Below are positions 1-8,264 of a stretch of DNA of 64,000 nucleotides, piece after piece. The notes beneath the pieces are model-generated. The model was not told the DNA's origin, ran no database searches, and saw only the letters and a list, made by a program, of their open reading frames with translations. Source of the DNA: an uncultured Caldilineaceae bacterium (lineage in GTDB: Bacteria > Chloroflexota > Anaerolineae > Caldilineales > Caldilineaceae); the NCBI GenBank assembly GCA_958295915.1, contig OY282381.1:3060722-3124721 (forward strand), in the 5' to 3' direction. Position 1 is the first letter of the stretch. Each line of letters starts with the position of its first letter. The translations under genes were made by a program, and so were the position numbers.

Positions 1-2799
1 CTGTTCCGTGCTGCTGGCGAACCCGTGGGTGATCAGCAATGCCTTGTGCGTTTGCGCCATATCTTTCGGCGTCACTTTTGAATAAACGGGGATCCCGTCT
101 ATCCCGCACCGGACTTTGCGCACGCCAAGGTCAGGCGGGCGTTCCCGATAGATGATTTTGTAGAGGAACAGACGCACCATATGTTTCAAGTCTCGAGAGG
201 GCAGTTCGCCCACAGCGCCCTCGTCAGCCCCGGCTGAAGCCCCGCGCGCATCAAGCTCAGCCAGGCGCTTCTTGCCATGGAGGCTGGATAGGAGCCGGCG
301 GGTCATCCCTTTCAAGTTCCGGGCAGGGCTCTCCGCCACAACATCATCGCCGCTTCCGCTATCATCAGGGGTCGGCAGATGGGTGATCTCTACCGCCATG
401 CGTCGTCTGCTCACATCCTGGGCTGTGGTTTTGGCATCTGCGGGATGACCGGCCACGTAGTAGTACTCGCCATCGAAGGCGATGGGCAGAAGCCCCACCA
501 GGTCTGGCTCATCCTTCAGGCTAAGCTCCACCCGCAACGGTGACTCGGCGCTGATTGCGCGTAGCTGATTCGCTTCGGCATCCAAAGTCAGCACGCCCGG
601 CGATGCGCCGATGGCCCGGAGGGTTTCAGAGAAGGTCAGAGGCTCGAAGAATGCGGCTGCGTCCGGATTGTCCAGCCCCGGTGGCAAGGATATCGGATCC
701 TCTGCATCCCAGGTAGAATTGATCAGATTGCTGACCACCAATTGGCCGCTTAGCTCCGCCGGTTTCTCAAGAGAGATATCCAGAGGCGACCCCACTTCGA
801 TACTGCTTTTGCCGGCCGGCAGGACGCATATCTCCGGTTTTTTCAGAACGGTGATCGCCACCTGTTTTGTAATCCAGCGATCATGCGTATCGTCTCGGCG
901 CACCACCAGATTGCGGGAGCCGGAACCATCGTAACGAATGCCGTTCATCAGCTCTGCAAGGGGACCGAACGCGCGGGTTTTATCTGTTGTGTCCGGTTCG
1001 TTCAGATTCGGCATCTCCAGCACATCGAAGGAAGTGGGAACTCGGGTGGCGAAGACTTTCAGAATCTCTATGGAAGACTCAGCATAAGGGTCATCCACGC
1101 CCGGCTCGATGTCGCGAATGAAAAAGCCCTTGCCTGGCACCACCAGCTGATAAGGCGCTCGCTCCGGGTAGACGCGGTGGATGCCAAAATGGGCAGATAG
1201 ATTGAAGACAGTCACATACAGATTTTCGGCGCTCTCGTTACGCACCGAAACCCATAGCTTGCGCCCCGGCGGCAACATCCCATCCTTGCCCAGGAATTCG
1301 CCGTCTTTGGGAGCGGTAAAGCTGGCCCGGGTGTAGGTGTGGGCTTCGACGCGCAACGCGTCCTCCAGAAACACCATCGGCGAGGGATTGCGCAAGGCGC
1401 GCACATTATTGAAGGTCGCCAGGTGATGCAGATTCTCGGCAGTTTTGGCCGCGCCTACCTGCGTGCGGGGTGGAGTCTCCCAGACGATCTGCGCGCCACT
1501 GCCGTCCTGAATCACATAGGCGTCATCCTCCACCAATACATGAAACCGGGTGAATGGGCTGCCCGCTTCAACGACGCGGAGGAACGGAGAGGCATGCGTA
1601 GTGGTCAGAGCCGCCCTGAGCAACGGATCCTCAGTTGCCACTTCGTATGTCAGATCTTCGTAGCCATAGGCCGTCACTTTTGCCCTGGCGGGCAGGCTGA
1701 AATCAGCTTTGCGCACGCCGTTGATCAGTGTGTAGGCGTAATCGACTTTGGATTCGAGCACCTCGCCGCGGCCAAGCCCCTTCTCCTGCATGGCATCGCT
1801 GCCCGCCGGGTACAGTTCCACCTGACTGCCCGGGGTGAGACCCACCGCCGCGCCGCCACCGATACGGATGAGCACATCGTCACCCGCGTCCTTGGCATCG
1901 GTGACGTTCAGATACGAGCCGGCGGAGGGGGTTATCCCGCCAAAGATGACGCGGTTGCCGGGGCCCTCTAACTGAGGTATCTGCCGGGCATAGATGCCAT
2001 TGACTTTCGTCTGCACCATGTCGTGGATCTCTTGCCACGTCATCTGGGGGCGAAGCTCCTGGAGCTTTTGCAGCAGGAAAAACGTCATCGCGCCGTACCA
2101 GACGCCGTTGACCGGCGAGCGGTACTCGTGGCTCATTTCCTCATCCCGGCAACCGGCCAACAACACGTGGCCAGTGCCGATCTTCCAACCGCTGCGGGGC
2201 CGGCGGAAGCGGGTGGCCGCCCTCTCTGTCCGTTGCCGTGTTCCCGGCAGGAGTGTTTCAATCGGGCGGGCGCGTTTGTCGCCCCTGGTCTTACGCACGG
2301 GGACCAACGCGCGGGTGCCGGAGCCGGCGTGGCAGCAATCCAGAACGACCGTCACCAGCGCGCCTTTGGCCTCTGCCATTTCAATGAGCGTCGCCAGTTC
2401 TTTGTCCAGAATGTCGTAAACGGGACTGCCGTTTCCGTCGTTTTCCCTGCTGTCGAAGGGAACCAAGGTCTCGTCGTAGCCGTCCGGTTCATTGGGATCG
2501 ACAGACTTGGCCTGCGCGCCGTGTCCGCTATAATGAAAAAATACCTGATCCCCGCTGCTGGCCTGATCGATCATCCACATCCAACCATTGATCATATTCT
2601 TCCGGGAAGGTAGACTTTCGCTCGATTCTTCGCCGGTGGATGTCAGCAAGCGAATGTTTGCTGTCGGCATGCCGATCCGTTGCGTCAGGAATCCGTATAT
2701 CGCCTTGGCATCGTTGGCACAGCCTCTCAAGTCAGAAATTCCGGGGCTCTTGTACTCATTTATGCCGACTAGCAAGGCGAACAACTGGGGACAAGACAT
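1..2799 (-). CDS. Caspase-like (peptidase C14) multidomain protein, C-terminus beyond the window
   Basis: The minus-strand frame is open from an ATG at 2799, with AAGGAG upstream, to the window edge: 933 residues without a stop. The N-terminal ~250 residues are a caspase/metacaspase p20-like domain with start motif LVGINEYKSPG, catalytic His93 in HYSGHG and Cys156 in DCCHAG. The family cleaves proteins at Arg/Lys or Asp; here both dyad residues are present. Residues ~300-850 look like a long beta-rich, non-membrane region of unknown role. The last visible residues (LLITHGFASSTEQ) resemble the oxyanion-hole start of an alpha/beta-hydrolase, so the complete protein may be a caspase-hydrolase fusion. 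No signal peptide is seen, so a cytoplasmic location is inferred. It is divergent from, and separated from, the surface-protein block by a repeat-bearing spacer. The caspase call is firm; the hydrolase call is tentative because only its start is visible. Confidence 0.88.
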   Translation of the reverse strand, partial: MSCPQLFALLVGINEYKSPGISDLRGCANDAKAIYGFLTQRIGMPTANIRLLTSTGEESSESLPSRKNMINGWMWMIDQASSGDQVFFHYSGHGAQAKSVDPNEPDGYDETLVPFDSRENDGNGSPVYDILDKELATLIEMAEAKGALVTVVLDCCHAGSGTRALVPVRKTRGDKRARPIETLLPGTRQRTERAATRFRRPRSGWKIGTGHVLLAGCRDEEMSHEYRSPVNGVWYGAMTFFLLQKLQELRPQMTWQEIHDMVQTKVNGIYARQIPQLEGPGNRVIFGGITPSAGSYLNVTDAKDAGDDVLIRIGGGAAVGLTPGSQVELYPAGSDAMQEKGLGRGEVLESKVDYAYTLINGVRKADFSLPARAKVTAYGYEDLTYEVATEDPLLRAALTTTHASPFLRVVEAGSPFTRFHVLVEDDAYVIQDGSGAQIVWETPPRTQVGAAKTAENLHHLATFNNVRALRNPSPMVFLEDALRVEAHTYTRASFTAPKDGEFLGKDGMLPPGRKLWVSVRNESAENLYVTVFNLSAHFGIHRVYPERAPYQLVVPGKGFFIRDIEPGVDDPYAESSIEILKVFATRVPTSFDVLEMPNLNEPDTTDKTRAFGPLAELMNGIRYDGSGSRNLVVRRDDTHDRWITKQVAITVLKKPEICVLPAGKSSIEVGSPLDISLEKPAELSGQLVVSNLINSTWDAEDPISLPPGLDNPDAAAFFEPLTFSETLRAIGASPGVLTLDAEANQLRAISAESPLRVELSLKDEPDLVGLLPIAFDGEYYYVAGHPADAKTTAQDVSRRRMAVEITHLPTPDDSGSGDDVVAESPARNLKGMTRRLLSSLHGKKRLAELDARGASAGADEGAVGELPSRDLKHMVRLFLYKIIYRERPPDLGVRKVRCGIDGIPVYSKVTPKDMAQTHKALLITHGFASSTEQ

Positions 2800-2834
2800 T
2801 GGCACTCCTTAGTGAACATGAGATCGCTGTAGTG

Positions 2835-2853
2835 CGCGCCACTGTAGGGCGCG
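2835..2853 (-). repeat. Palindromic repeat A, single copy
   Basis: Minus-strand copy of the 19-nt core: a 6-bp stem CGCGCC/GGCGCG around a 7-nt loop. It lies about 35 bp upstream of the start of the caspase-like gene. Confidence 0.85.
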
Positions 2854-2933
2854 ATATGTACGGGTAACAGCCTGATCATAGCACATTGACCGCGCATACA
2901 ATAACCGATATTGAGAAGATAAAGGTTGTTTTG

Positions 2934-2952
2934 CGCGCCACTGTGAGGCGCG
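2934..2952 (-). repeat. Palindromic repeat A, loop variant
   Basis: Same 6-bp stem with loop ACTGTGA (minus orientation as written on the plus strand), about 100 bp from the first copy. Confidence 0.8.
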
Positions 2953-3151
2953 AATTTGCCCAACCATCCCTCCTGCAGTACAATGTCTGTATTGTATGCA
3001 CAGCTTGAATTCTGGTGAAATTCTCTGACAGCAGGGAGTTCCTCTTTACTTTTCACTCATATCGTCGCGCGAAGTAGAACTGAGTACCCCGATATTCAGC
3101 AACGGCAATGAGCGCCCCATCTTGTGGATCCGAGCAGATAGGATATCCCGT

Positions 3152-3823
3152 ATGAAGTCCAGATGGACCGCGACCGCCAAACGTCCACTCTGGTTGGCTC
3201 TCGCGTTACTCGGTCTGGTTTTGGCGCTGCTGGCCGTTCGCCAGTTCGCTACCCGGAACCCGCCGCTAGCGACATCAACGCCCGGAGCCGTTCGTACGCC
3301 GGAGATCACATTTGACGCCATAGCCCCTTTATCAGCCGCAGATGCTGCGAAGCCGGCTGAGCTTTCGATCCCCGCCATCGCTATGAATGTAAATGTCGAT
3401 CCCATGGGCTGGCGGATTCAGATCATCGACGACAAACGCACGACCGCCTGGGCGCTGCCGCAGGCCGCGGCCGGTTGGCATCTCAACTCTGCCAAACCAG
3501 GTATGGCAGGCAATGTCGTCATCTCTGGCCATCAATTTCTGGGCGCGGCAGTGTTCGCGCCAATCGCCCTGGGCGATATACGACCGGGCCAAGACATACT
3601 GCTCACCGACGCTAAAGACCGCATTTTTGTCTACCGCATCCTCGAAGTGACCGACCCGATAGAGATCTCTGCCGATCCAATCTCGGAACAGCAGACTGCC
3701 GCTACATATCTGTCACAAACGGACGCAGCGCGCCTGACGCTTATCAGCGGCTGGCCCGATTTCTCTTCCACCCACCGGGTATTTGTGATCGCGGAGCTGA
3801 AGGGCAGATTGAACAATTCATAA
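3152..3823 (+). CDS. Sortase-family protein (class D/E-like) lacking the catalytic cysteine
   Basis: Sortases are membrane-anchored transpeptidases with a His-Cys-Arg triad. An upstream TTG at 3122 would add 10 residues; I prefer the ATG at 3152. Counting from the TTG, an N-terminal membrane anchor spans residues ~23-40, followed by a sortase barrel. The His is present (GNVVISGHQF, His137) and the Arg is present (STHRV, Arg219). The position normally held by Cys in the LTL..CWP motif is Gly210 (LTLISGWPDF); one base change (TGC to GGC) would account for it. The fold is therefore recognisable, but sortase catalysis is probably lost unless this is a sequencing error. The next gene starts 9 bp downstream, so the two are probably co-transcribed. 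Confidence 0.82.
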   Translation: MKSRWTATAKRPLWLALALLGLVLALLAVRQFATRNPPLATSTPGAVRTPEITFDAIAPLSAADAAKPAELSIPAIAMNVNVDPMGWRIQIIDDKRTTAWALPQAAAGWHLNSAKPGMAGNVVISGHQFLGAAVFAPIALGDIRPGQDILLTDAKDRIFVYRILEVTDPIEISADPISEQQTAATYLSQTDAARLTLISGWPDFSSTHRVFVIAELKGRLNNS

Positions 3824-3832
3824 TTTCATTTG

Positions 3833-5506
3833 ATGAGCCAATCAAACGTTCCCATATCCCATCCAGTCGGCCTGCGCGTGTCGGTGATTGTGCCCGTTTA
3901 CAACGGCGTGCAGACAATCGCGCGCTGTCTCGATGCGCTCGCTGACCAATCTCTGCCGCCGGATCAGTACGAAATCATCGTCGTCGATGACGGATCTACT
4001 GATGAGACCGCGCAAATCGTGCGCGTGTGGACCGAACGCCATCCTCAAGTTGCCACCCGGCTCATACAGCGGCAGAACGCCGGCCCGGCCGCAGCGCGCA
4101 ATCAGGGCGCGCAGGGCGCCAACGCCGACATACTGCTTTTCACCGACGCGGACTGCGCGCCGACCCCTGGCTGGTGCGTCACCCTCCTGCGCGCCTTTGA
4201 CGATGCCAGTGTGGCCGGCGTCAAAGGCATCTATCTGACCGACCAGAGCGGCGTCGTGCCTCGCTTCGTGCAGGCCGAATACGAAGACCGGTACGACCGC
4301 ATGCGCGGCCGGGAGCGCATCGATTTTGTCGATACATACAGCGCAGGGTATCGGCGGCAGGTTTTTCTCGAAAACGGCGGCTTCGACCCTATTTTCCCCA
4401 CCCCCACCACCGAGGATCAGGAACTGAGCTTTCGCCTAGACGCCAAAGGGTATCGGCTGGTGTTTGTGCCGGGAGCGCAGGTGCGCCACATCCACGACTG
4501 CACGATCAGCGAATATTTCAAACGGAAATATTGGATCGGCTTTTGGAAAGTGCCGGTGATCCGCCGCCACCCGGAACGAATGATTCAGGATAGTCACACC
4601 CCCCAGGCGCTGAAAACGCAGATTCTCCTCTTGGGCGTGTTCTGTGGGTTATTGCCAGTGGCGCTCTTGGCTACCCTCTGGCCCTTGCTGCGATTTTCGT
4701 GGGGGCTGCTGCTGACTGCGCTAGTCCTGTTTTACGCAGTGACCAGCCCGTTTTTGTGGAAGCTGGCCCGCCGCTCATCTCAACTTCTGGTCGCATCTGT
4801 GGTTCTGTTGCCTGCGCGCGCCCTGGCTTTGGGCGCGGGGTACGTCATCGGTACCGTCCACTTTGCCGGCGTCCCGCCGGGCCACATACAGCCGGTGATT
4901 CCCGGCTGGCAGCGGGTGATCAAGCGAGCTATGGACATTGCCGGCGCGCTGGCCGGTCTGCTCTTGGGCGCGCCGTTGATACTGATCGCAGCCATCGCTA
5001 TCAAACTGGACTCCCCCGGCCCGGTGTTTCATGTGCAGCAGCGCGTCGGCGAGCACGGATACTCCTTTCGCATCGTGAAGCTGCGCAGTATGCAAGAGGA
5101 TGCAGAAGAGCGCCTGGCAGAACTGGTGAACCTGTCGTCCTTGCCAGAGCCATCGTATAAAATTCCTGACGATCCCCGAGTCACCCGAGTCGGCCATTTT
5201 CTGCGACGCAGCAGCCTGGACGAAGTGCCCCAGTTCTGGAACGTTCTGCGCGGGGAGATGAGCTTGGTTGGCCCCCGCCCGGAAGAGGAACAGATCGTCG
5301 CTCTGTACAACGATCAGCAGCGGCGACGGCTTTTGCTGAAACCGGGAATGACCGGACCTATGCAGATAAATGGCCGGGGCGACCTGCCCCTGTGCGAACG
5401 CCTGCGGCTGGAGATGGAATACATCGAAAACTACAGCCTGTGGCGCGATCTGCGTATTTTGCTGCACACCATCCCGGCCATCTTGTACGGACGCGGCGCC
5501 TACTGA
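3833..5506 (+). CDS. Fused GT2 glycosyltransferase / bacterial sugar-phosphate transferase
   Basis: Two enzymes in one 557-residue chain. Residues ~15-250 are a GT-A family 2 glycosyltransferase (SVIVPVYNG, IIVVDDGSTD, metal-binding TDAD, and a TTEDQELSFR acceptor motif). Two or more membrane segments follow at ~265-325. Residues ~360-557 are a monotopic phosphoglycosyl transferase of the PglC/WcaJ C-terminal type, with reentrant helix, KLRSM, and the block DDPRVTRVGHFLRRSSLDE followed by LVGPRP. The family moves a sugar phosphate from a nucleotide sugar onto undecaprenyl phosphate. One protein could thus prime a lipid-linked glycan and extend it; that coupling is inference. The start is the ATG after an in-frame TTG (3830). 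Confidence 0.9.
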   Translation: MSQSNVPISHPVGLRVSVIVPVYNGVQTIARCLDALADQSLPPDQYEIIVVDDGSTDETAQIVRVWTERHPQVATRLIQRQNAGPAAARNQGAQGANADILLFTDADCAPTPGWCVTLLRAFDDASVAGVKGIYLTDQSGVVPRFVQAEYEDRYDRMRGRERIDFVDTYSAGYRRQVFLENGGFDPIFPTPTTEDQELSFRLDAKGYRLVFVPGAQVRHIHDCTISEYFKRKYWIGFWKVPVIRRHPERMIQDSHTPQALKTQILLLGVFCGLLPVALLATLWPLLRFSWGLLLTALVLFYAVTSPFLWKLARRSSQLLVASVVLLPARALALGAGYVIGTVHFAGVPPGHIQPVIPGWQRVIKRAMDIAGALAGLLLGAPLILIAAIAIKLDSPGPVFHVQQRVGEHGYSFRIVKLRSMQEDAEERLAELVNLSSLPEPSYKIPDDPRVTRVGHFLRRSSLDEVPQFWNVLRGEMSLVGPRPEEEQIVALYNDQQRRRLLLKPGMTGPMQINGRGDLPLCERLRLEMEYIENYSLWRDLRILLHTIPAILYGRGAY

Positions 5507-5594
5507 GGCATGAGCGCCCTTCAGTGTTGCATTGGCGGGAATGCCGAATAAAGCGCTATTTTGTGCGCTGGAGTCAGAATAAACGGGAACGGAT

Positions 5595-6254
5595 ATGTCA
5601 TTTCGATCCAAAGTAAGAAAACGAGAGACAGGGCGAGTCGTGCGGAGCGAGAAAAACGCAGTGAGAGGTGTCCTCTCTCTACTCACTCCGATTCTCTCTC
5701 TACTCATTGGGGCGGCGCTCCTACCCCTGGCGAATGTCTATGCCGGCGTACTGGGAGAGCGTCCCCATCAGACGGTTCCCCAACCGACCCCCACAGTTGA
5801 GGTGGGGCCTCTGCCGACGGTAACCCCTATATCCACACTCACACCGCTCTCTTCCTTTGCCCTGACGTTCCAGATGTCGTTCGCGCCGCAGTTCCCTGTG
5901 GCTGGGAATGAGCTCCGCATCGAGTATCGGATCTCCAATCCGGCCGCGGAAAACGCGGTCAACGTAACATTGCGCAACCTCCTGCCGGCGGCTCTGTCAT
6001 TTATAGAAGGGGAGAGTGAAAACGGCGAGCTGGCCCAGGAGACCGATTCCGACGGGTTGGCGCTTCTGTTCCATTGGGACGAGATCGGCCCGGATGAAGT
6101 CGCCCATGCCACTGTCGTAGTCCAACTTGCAGACGACATCCCAGCCGGCGCAGTCATCGACAACCTGGCGGTAGTCTTCGCCGACAACGCCAATCCCACC
6201 TCTTCCGGTATCAGTATCGGTCTGCCGCCGGCGCGTCTGCCGACGTTCAGATAG
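5595..6254 (+). CDS. Secreted DUF11-like repeat-domain protein
   Basis: This 219-residue protein has a basic N-terminus, a hydrophobic segment (~27-50) that may be a signal peptide or anchor, a Pro/Thr-rich linker, and one domain (~90-210). The domain matches the DUF11 'conserved repeat' beta-sandwich pattern (IEYRISNPAAENAVNV, TLRNLLPAALSF, ATVVVQLADDIPAG). Such domains are extracellular and structural. The first ~30 codons lie in purine-rich sequence resembling repeats found elsewhere in the window (6650-6715, 14335-14400), so the true start is uncertain. It lies between the glycosyltransferase and DUF2723 genes on the same strand. Confidence 0.72.
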   Translation: MSFRSKVRKRETGRVVRSEKNAVRGVLSLLTPILSLLIGAALLPLANVYAGVLGERPHQTVPQPTPTVEVGPLPTVTPISTLTPLSSFALTFQMSFAPQFPVAGNELRIEYRISNPAAENAVNVTLRNLLPAALSFIEGESENGELAQETDSDGLALLFHWDEIGPDEVAHATVVVQLADDIPAGAVIDNLAVVFADNANPTSSGISIGLPPARLPTFR

Positions 6255-6269
6255 TAATCCGAACCGAAT

Positions 6270-8252
6270 GTGACTCGTAGCTTGTTCAACCGCCCCGCCG
6301 TCGCGCTCCTGGCGGCAGGCCTTGCATTTCTCCTGTATCTGGCCACTCTGGCGCCCGGGCTGACCTGGGCTAACTTTGGCGCCGACGGGGGCGATCTGCT
6401 AGCCGCCGCCGTCGTCAATGGAGTGCCCCATCCCACCGGCTATCCTCTGTATACGCTTCTGTTGCAGGGTTGGCTGGCTCTGTTGGGGGCGCTCCTGCCG
6501 ACAAGCGATATCGCATGGCGGGGCAACCTACTCAGTGCAGTCTGCGCCGCCGCCGCCGTCGCTGTTACCGCAGATTTAGTGACCAGTGGTCACCGGCTAG
6601 TAGGGACGGGCCTTGCGCCTGCCCACAGGACCCTGATCACTGGGCGCCGACAACAAGGGAAGAGGAGAGAGAAACAGCCTCTCACTTCTCGCTTCTCACC
6701 TCTCACTGCTCTACTCGTGGCCCTGGCCTGGGCCGCCAGCCCGCTCCTGTGGCAGCAGGCCATCATTACAGAAGTCTACGCGCTACATAGCTTGCTGGCG
6801 GCATCTCTGGGACGGCTGTTGCTTGTCCGGCGCGATCGGATCACAGAACGGCGCATCTTTGCAATCGGTCTGGTGTTGGGATTGGGGATGGCCCACCACA
6901 TGACGATTCTGCTCCTGGCGCCGGCGCTGCTATATCTGTTGCTGCCCGACTTGCGCGGGCGGCAGGTGAGATCATGGCTGCTCCTGGCCGGGGGAACGCT
7001 GCCCGGTTTGCTGCTCTACCTGCGCATTCCTCTGGTCGTTCTCCTTACCCCACTTCCACCGGTCAATTGGGGGACGCCGCAAACAGCGGAAACCCTCTGG
7101 TGGCTTGTAGGGGGTACGGCCTACCGACACTATCTGTTCGCTATAGCGCCTGAACACCTGCTCGCCAAACTCAACCTCTGGGCCCTGGTTCTCTCCCGCC
7201 AGTTTACGCCCCTGGGGCTCGGCGTCGCTCTGGTCGGCCTCTATGCGCTGAATCAGCGGCAACCCCGTCTGCGCAATTTCGTGCTGTTGTGGGCGCTGCC
7301 TGTAAGCCTCTATTCGATCTCTTACAACACACCGGACAGCATGATTTATCTGCTGCCTGTAGTCTGGATACTGGCCTTGCTCCTGCCAGCAGGGCTACTC
7401 TTTCTCTTCACCTGGCTAGCGGACGGCGCAATCTCCCATCCGCTGGTCGGACGGATTGACCTCCCAGCTTTCTGGCATCGTCAATCCGTCCGATTCATCG
7501 TTGCGCCGTTCGATTCGGCGCGTCGTCCCCACATTGTGAGGGCTGAGCGCGCCGCAGAGCCGCGCAATACAGAGCCGCGCCCTACAGCGGCGCGCAATAC
7601 AGAGTCGCGCAATACAACCTGTGCGCATCGTGCGAAGCCCGAAGTAGCGATAGAACGGCTTTTACTCGTGGCGCTGGCCCTGTGGTTGGGAGCCAGCCTG
7701 TATCGTCTCCCCGCCGTCTCCCTGCGCGCGGATGACGAAGCGATTCGTTTTGTCCACGGTGTAGCCGCTGTATTGAAGTCGGGCAGTATCGTTTTCAGCA
7801 GCGCCGATGCCGAGACATTTGGCCTTTGGTACGGCGTCTGGGCCTCCGGAGAGATCGCCGCGGCCGCTCCCGACCTGATTCTTGTCAATGTCGCTCTGTA
7901 CCAGTTTGAGTGGTACAGAGACCTGCTGCTCCGACTCTACCCGGATCTGCCCGGCGCCGGCACGCCCCAGGTGGCCGATATTCTGCTCGCCAACCGCGGG
8001 CAGAGGCCGATTTTTTTCACCGAACAGATCGAGCCAGCGCAGCCGGAGGAATTGGAAGCGGTCGGCCCTATCTGGCAGTGGAAGGGGCGGGCCGACACAG
8101 CGCGGAATCCGATACTTGGGCAGAATCGAGTTCCGGGGCATAATTCTATATCCAGATTATTGAATTTGCAGGAATCATTGTGTTGCGCGCCACTGTGGGG
8201 CGCGACAAGGCAGGATACATCCTGCGTCTTCCTGTCAATCCTTACATCCTGA
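6270..8252 (+). CDS. DUF2723 multi-pass membrane protein (putative glycosyltransferase-C type)
   Basis: The 660-residue protein starts with GTG. Its N-terminus (LYLATLAPGLTW, GADGGDLLAAAVVNG, HPTGYPLY) is the DUF2723/TMEM260 signature, related to protein O-mannosyltransferases: the acidic residues in the first outer loop and the HPTGYPLY motif are kept. About ten membrane helices cover residues 10-400, followed by a soluble C-terminal part. Two segments look foreign: ~125-150, purine-rich and basic (GKRREKQPLTS), and ~415-455, where repeat A and its halves encode an RNTEPRPTAARNTES-like stretch. The last ~25 residues are also read through a repeat A copy (CCAPLWGAT). These insertions leave the frame open. 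The likely role is glycosylation of exported proteins, inferred from family and neighbours. Confidence 0.82.
   Translation: MTRSLFNRPAVALLAAGLAFLLYLATLAPGLTWANFGADGGDLLAAAVVNGVPHPTGYPLYTLLLQGWLALLGALLPTSDIAWRGNLLSAVCAAAAVAVTADLVTSGHRLVGTGLAPAHRTLITGRRQQGKRREKQPLTSRFSPLTALLVALAWAASPLLWQQAIITEVYALHSLLAASLGRLLLVRRDRITERRIFAIGLVLGLGMAHHMTILLLAPALLYLLLPDLRGRQVRSWLLLAGGTLPGLLLYLRIPLVVLLTPLPPVNWGTPQTAETLWWLVGGTAYRHYLFAIAPEHLLAKLNLWALVLSRQFTPLGLGVALVGLYALNQRQPRLRNFVLLWALPVSLYSISYNTPDSMIYLLPVVWILALLLPAGLLFLFTWLADGAISHPLVGRIDLPAFWHRQSVRFIVAPFDSARRPHIVRAERAAEPRNTEPRPTAARNTESRNTTCAHRAKPEVAIERLLLVALALWLGASLYRLPAVSLRADDEAIRFVHGVAAVLKSGSIVFSSADAETFGLWYGVWASGEIAAAAPDLILVNVALYQFEWYRDLLLRLYPDLPGAGTPQVADILLANRGQRPIFFTEQIEPAQPEELEAVGPIWQWKGRADTARNPILGQNRVPGHNSISRLLNLQESLCCAPLWGATRQDTSCVFLSILTS
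7576..7594 (+). repeat. Palindromic repeat A inside the DUF2723 gene
   Basis: Core with loop CTACAGC, flanked by half-copies (GCGCGC-AATACAGAG units at about 7555-7615). It is translated in frame as part of a hydrophilic segment between membrane and soluble parts. Confidence 0.8.
8186..8204 (-). repeat. Palindromic repeat A at the 3' end of the DUF2723 gene
   Basis: Core with loop ACTGTGG as written on the plus strand, translated as APLWGA near the C-terminus of the DUF2723 protein. Confidence 0.8.
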
Positions 8253-8264
8253 TCCTATATTGTT

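Larger units (their letters stand above)
2800..3151. other. Divergent intergenic region with two palindromic repeats
   Basis: This spacer lies between the divergent caspase-like gene and the sortase-like gene. It holds two copies of the dispersed palindrome (2835-2853 and 2934-2952). On the minus strand a possible extended -10 (TGCTATGAT, with TATGAT at 2875-2880) could serve the caspase gene. No convincing gene is visible. Confidence 0.6.

Noticed and set aside
1339..2613. Plus-strand frames of about 200 residues opposite the caspase-like gene
   Set aside because: The minus frame is continuous with clear caspase motifs; the plus frames are its shadows with no recognisable protein.
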